Assembly (NCBI GenBank): GCA_009809945.1 | Contig: WTPW01000558.1 | Location: 62,001-126,000, forward strand | Reading direction: 5' to 3' | DNA from: Gigaspora margarita | Taxonomy: Eukaryota > Glomeromycota > Glomeromycetes > Diversisporales > Gigasporaceae | DNA: 64,000 nt | Notes under the pieces: model-generated | Database searches by the model: none | Seen by the model: only the letters and a program-made list of their open reading frames with translations | Told to the model about the DNA's origin: nothing | Program-made: the position numbers and the translations under genes | In this document: piece after piece, positions 59,623-64,000 of the stretch | Numbering within the stretch: position 1 is the stretch's first letter | Layout of the letters: every line of letters starts with the position of its first letter

Positions 59623-60798
59623 GGTCATGCAAAGTTGATTTTTCATTTTGCATTACCCGCTGTCCCATTTTTTCAATTTTTTCAATTTTTTTTTTTTTTT
59701 AGATCCCAATTGTGCCAATTGTTCGATTTTGACATCTATTTTTTCACGCTATTTTCATCTGGTGCCACCTGATGGAGAACTTAATTTCCTGTAATTTTTT
59801 GATAGGACTGACAGGAAAAATATGGCTGCTGGCCTAATTTTTTGATTCCTTGTTGTTCAAAATGAAAAATTAACCTTGTATAACCTTAAATTGTGATCAT
59901 TACTCTATTTGAGTAAATTAATTTAAAAAAAAAAAAATACAAAAAAAAAAAAATAAAATCCGTCCGTCCGTTCTGAATTTTTAAATCCATTGTAATGAAT
60001 TATTTTTTTTATTTTTATTTTATTATGTTGTAAATATTTTTTATATCATGTATACAAATAACATAATGGGGCTTGGTGGCTTAGCTTATGCAAGAACATA
60101 TACACTCAAAATATCGCGTATACGCAATTATGCAGACTTGTGAACACTGCGCCATAAGCGTATACACTCTAAAAAGAACGTATACGCTCTAATTAAAGCG
60201 AATATGCTCAAAATAAAGCGTAAACGCTCTAACTCAAAAACATGTATATAAGGCCTTCAAATTTAATAAAGTTAAAATAAGTTCCACGTCCCACTCTAAA
60301 ATAAAACATAATAATAAAATGATAAACTTATCTTTTGAATTTGACTTGTAACCTTAATAAATCTTGCGAGACTCAATTTGACAGATTGAATTGACTTGTA
60401 ACTTCGTATTGGCTTATTATAACTCGAATTCTGTGTGACGAGTTTTGTTAATTCTTTTAAATTGTTCACGTGATTCCCGTTAACCTTTGAACTTTGTGTC
60501 GAACTTACCCGATTCACCTGTTATCATTTATATTATTTCATCTGTCATTTTAAATCTTATCAACCCCCCATATCAGCATCACCAGCATATGTGTCTCTAA
60601 TTTATTGCTAATTTAGTGATTTATTGTTCACGCATACCATTATAACCTGATTTTATTTACCACCTATCTTTTATTTACACCCTCATCCGTAATCGGTTAG
60701 AGTTTAAATTGGCACTATTGTCTATATTGTTTTATTGCTCTCCCAAATCAACCGTTACACCATGTAATGCAAAATGAAAAATCAACTTTGCGTGGCCT
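59623..60798. mobile_element. Tc1/mariner-type element, family M3, about 1.18 kb
   Basis: GGTCATGCAAAGTTGATTTT continuing to CATTTTGCATTA is inverted at the right (TAATGCAAAATGAAAAATCA ... GCGTGGCCT), with TA on both sides. No transposase is visible inside. Its terminal repeat is the first block of the 39-40 kb array unit. Confidence 0.82.
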
Positions 60799-61770
60799 TA
60801 TATATCTCCTTAAAGAATTCATCAATTTATTGCATGCGTGCAGTCCTTTTCGTTGCAATAATTCACAAGTACAACACCAAAGGCATAATTCCAGAGTTTA
60901 TATTCTGACAATCAAGGTTGCTTTTGCAAGCATCAGTTTTTTTTACTTACTACGTAAAAACTGGATATAATATCAAGTAATAATAAGTAATTAGTACGTC
61001 CATATCTACTAATGAAAGAATTTATAAGTTACCGCAGAATTAAATAAATTGTTGGTACCAAAGGCATTAAATACTTAATGGTTCTTCATTGGCAATTTTT
61101 TCTATCGTCCTAGAATTTTGAATCAGTTTTAATAACAGTATGAAATTAAAGATTAAGTTGTCCAGCTTTAAAAAAACCCTGAACAAATCGAGGCAGTGAA
61201 AAAAAATTGCAAAAAACATAATTAAAAAAATGATCTATATAATGTTACAATTTATTCAAAAACAATTTTACATTTTGAGTTCATTAAAATAAGCAATTTT
61301 ATAATAAATTTTGAAAGCTTCAATATTATATTTTTGGTTTCAGATTATTGCTTTGGGTTTCAGATTATAGTTTCGGGGGTTCAGGTTTCGGAGGTTTGAT
61401 TTTTTTTGAAAAATTCCGAAACTGGTTTTGGATTAGAACACTTCCAAAACTAGTTTCGGGTAGGTTTCATTTAGCCTTCATTTTTGCAATACCCGATGCC
61501 AAGTACGTAGGTACGTACATACGTACGTACGTTAATTTGTTTTATATTCTTATTTAAGAACGGATCAAAGATCTTCGAGGCACAGCTATATTAGAAGTCC
61601 TTCACGAAGGATACAAGTCGTTTACTGAGGATAGATAGCCCATCATGAGAAAAGGTTGTCGTCTATGAGGATTTGACGCACAGTAGAAATTAAAATAGTA
61701 ATTTGGTCAATTATCAATCATCAGATATTTGCATTTATGCTAGATGTAATTCAATTTATTAGACTTAGTT
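60799..61770. other. Intergenic with TTTCGG words and ACGT microsatellite
   Basis: GGTTTCAG / GGTTTCGG words occur at 61335-61470. GTACGTA repeats lie at about 61505-61532. No gene seen. Confidence 0.45.
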
Positions 61771-62164
61771 AGGCCAGACCAAGTTGATTATGTGTTTTAC
61801 ATTACCCCCATAGTAAAAAAAATTTAGATAGATATACATAGGACTGCAGAATATTTCGGAAAATTTTTATAAAGTCACGGAACAAATTGGAAAAAATTTT
61901 TTTTTGAAAAAATTTTTTAAAATTTTAGGCCAGACCAAGTTGATTATGTGTTTTACATTACCTCCCTCTCCCCTCCAGAAGGGAGGGGTGGTTCATATAG
62001 TAAAATTTTAAAAAAAAATTTTTTCAAAAAAAATTTTCTGATTTGTTCCATTCCTATATAAAAATTTTCCAAAATATTCCGTAGTCCTATGTATATCTAT
62101 ATAAATTTTTTTTACTATGAGAGAGGGGGGTAATGTAAAACACATAATCAACTTGGTCTGGCCT
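61771..62164. mobile_element. Family M2 elements, nested or partly duplicated
   Basis: AGGCCAGACCAAGTTGATTA at 61771, again at 61928, and its reverse complement ending at 62164, all continuing into GTGTTTTACATTACC. Two left ends and one right end suggest one element inside another, or an internal duplication. A further right-end fragment lies at 62563-62590 and a tip near 62834-62846. Confidence 0.75.
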
Positions 62165-62595
62165 TACTATATGAACCACCCTTCCCCCTCCCTCCTGGAT
62201 GGGAGAGGGGGTAATATAAAACGAAATTGACAGAGTTTAGGATCGATTTTCTGAACACGTGACTTTCTAGCACCAAATAGTCTTTGAGAAAAAAAATTAA
62301 TTTATGTTAGGGTTTGGGTATATGTTGGCAGTTAGAATGGCCATTATATAGCAAAATTGTGTGAGAAAACTTTTTTGTTAGGCCAAAAAAATGATTTGCT
62401 AGTCTAATTCTTGTGATAAATACGATTTTTGTAAAGCGAACGTTTGTTTTAAATTTTCCTGATCGTGTTATGTTACACCTGATTCTGTTTTTTTATTGGC
62501 TAATTTACGGTTGGAAGATCATGTTTTCGGAAAATCGATCCTACGCCCTGGCGTTGTTAATGTAAAACACATAATCAACTTGGTCTGAACTCATA

Positions 62596-62824
62596 CAGTG
62601 AGGTCCCCAAAATTCTGGTCAGAATACTTCGGAGTGCATTGGAATCATAGATCAGAAGTGATCAATTTTGCCCCAAGATCATAAAAAATTTTACTAATAA
62701 ATCATATCCATTCATTAAGTAAAAAATGCCCAGCTGATGATTTTGCTATAGAACCTGCTAACAACTTGGGCTAAATGCTGACCTAGAACCAACGCATCCA
62801 ACCCGGAATTTTGGGACCCTCCTG
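62596..62824. mobile_element. Tc1/mariner-type MITE, family M1, copy 2
   Basis: CAGTGAGGTCCCCAAAATTC with imperfect inverse at the right (GAATTTTGGGACCCTCCTG), TA on both sides. Full-length match to 10699-10932. Confidence 0.88.
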
Positions 62825-62826
62825 TA

Positions 62827-63235
62827 AAATTCCTTGGTCTGGCCTTATATGATTTTCATTGCGTTATAAAATATTTCTATCTTACCTAATCCATTGACCT
62901 TCTATTCTCAATAATATAAATATTAAAAATAATTTTTTCACAATCGAAGTTGAATTGGTTCAAATTATCGAAAGTTCTTTACTAGTGATGCGGACTGATG
63001 AAAAAAATAATGGGCCGGGGTCGATCCTAAAAAAGTTTGGGTCGGTCGACTGGGCCAACCTTTTTTTTAGAACAACTTTTCTGATCAAAATTAGTTCAAT
63101 ATCTATATCGAATATGTAGAAAGCCATCAGGTCATTCATTGTCAAAGTTTCTTTTAATACTAAATTACTTGGTTTTATTTGATCATTTGATTCTGTTGAT
63201 CTTGTTTGGTCACTTAATCAATTGAACAACTCATA
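62827..63235. other. Intergenic with a GGGTCGG-rich patch
   Basis: GTGATGCGGACTGATG and GGGTCGGTCGACTGGG near 62985-63050 look like hAT-type subterminal sequence. No gene seen. Confidence 0.4.
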
Positions 63236-63350
63236 CAGGGGCATCCCCAAAATTCTGGGTCAGAATACTTCGGAATCTTGATCGACTGGATCGGAATTGA
63301 TCCATTTTGCCCCAAGATCATAAAAAATTTTACTAATAAATCATATCCAT
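63236..63350. mobile_element. Family M1 MITE, copy 3, right-truncated
   Basis: CAGGGGCATCCCCAAAATTC and about 115 nt match the left half of the other M1 copies; the match stops at ATCATATCCAT. The left border has TA. Confidence 0.85.
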
Positions 63351-64000
63351 AAGGTAGCTGCACGATGCTGTCATGCAAAACCAGGAATGGAAGAATCAGT
63401 AGATCATATTAGAAGTTTTAAAAAATTAAATATTTTAACAGTTTATTAATAATAACTAATAAATTATGTTAGTTTATATGTGTATTGTATAAAGTTGGCA
63501 TATAACTAGGTTACATTAATAAATTCTAAAATGAGTCGTATGAATTCATTAATTATATTAGTATTTTAATTGGTCATGTGCCAACACTATGTACATTTTT
63601 AGTGTTTATTGTTTAATTATGTTTAAAAGCTTAACTTATTCGGTATGATAATGAAATATGATATCTGAAGCATTTTATATAGAGAACAAAGTTGTAAATA
63701 GCATTAGTAAATATTATAATATATATATATATATATATTTTTTTTTTTAGAAATCAAGCAGTATATAAATAGACAAAACCAGTATCCAATAATACAATTT
63801 TTCATTTCGATCCTTCAACGCGTAGATCATTTCATCATTTGGCACTTGCGTACCTATTGATCTTTTTTGTCCTCTCTCATTCGTTACCATTATGTAGATC
63901 TAATCGTCAGCTGTCGCATTTATGCATGTGGTTAGTTCGAAATAAATGATCTTCCCTTTTCGATCACCATTAATCATTATTATTTATTTGTCGATATAAT
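63351..64000. other. AT-rich end of window, no gene seen
   Basis: Contains an (AT)n run at about 63719-63740 and no coding segments with support. Confidence 0.5.

Noticed and set aside
63719..63745. (AT)n run as a possible origin or promoter
   Set aside because: Simple repeats of this kind are common across the window and nothing adjacent supports a function.

Overview
The window is a low-GC, repeat-rich eukaryotic segment with many short spliceosomal introns (GT..AG, mostly 60-100 nt, donors like GTAAGTAT) and a heavy load of DNA transposons. Gene density, fungal-type introns, a Kex2-type secreted peptide, TTAGGG-type tracts and dense hAT and Tc1/mariner families suggest a filamentous fungus with a bloated genome, most likely an arbuscular mycorrhizal (Glomeromycotina) species. 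That assignment is inference. There are no prokaryotic operons, rRNA genes, CRISPR arrays or recognisable viral genes. A 616-base assembly gap lies at 39503-40118.

Layout: 0.65-3.5 kb holds an hAT MITE and a decayed hAT-like transposase that is itself split by a second hAT MITE. 4.0-9.7 kb holds a divergently transcribed pair of related genes, A1 (minus, one frameshift) and B1 (plus, intact, 8 exons). 9.7-19 kb is repeat territory: nested inverted-repeat elements, one copy of a tRNA-headed retroposon and a pogo-like MITE. 19.6-22.4 kb holds C, a third and dead member of the A/B family, with a Tc1-like remnant in an intron. 23.4-24 kb has a MITE and a minisatellite. 25.5-30.7 kb holds a glycoprotein-like gene whose last codons are split by a complete 4.6 kb hAT transposon. 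31.5-37.5 kb is a second copy of the A/B segment, here with A2 intact and B2 dead. 38.3-40.4 kb is tandem arrays, one apparently made from transposon ends. 40.7-42 kb holds a broken multi-exon gene of unknown family.

43.5-48.9 kb (minus) is the most unusual part. Three ordinary exons of an unknown helical protein are preceded by about 19 sites in which a splice acceptor and a splice donor are exactly 3 nt apart, spaced mostly 62-103 nt. Read literally, this is a chain of single-codon exons. 49-64 kb is mostly MITEs, a second tRNA-headed retroposon copy with a poly-A tail, minisatellites, and one small two-exon gene (55522-55804, minus) for a 62-residue secreted Cys-rich peptide with a KR site.

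How the parts relate: A, B and C share one architecture: short basic N-terminus, membrane helix, glycosylated outer domain, second membrane helix, coiled-coil tail. They look like a family of surface proteins that has been duplicated and partly lost. The transposons supply most of the breaks and rearrangements.
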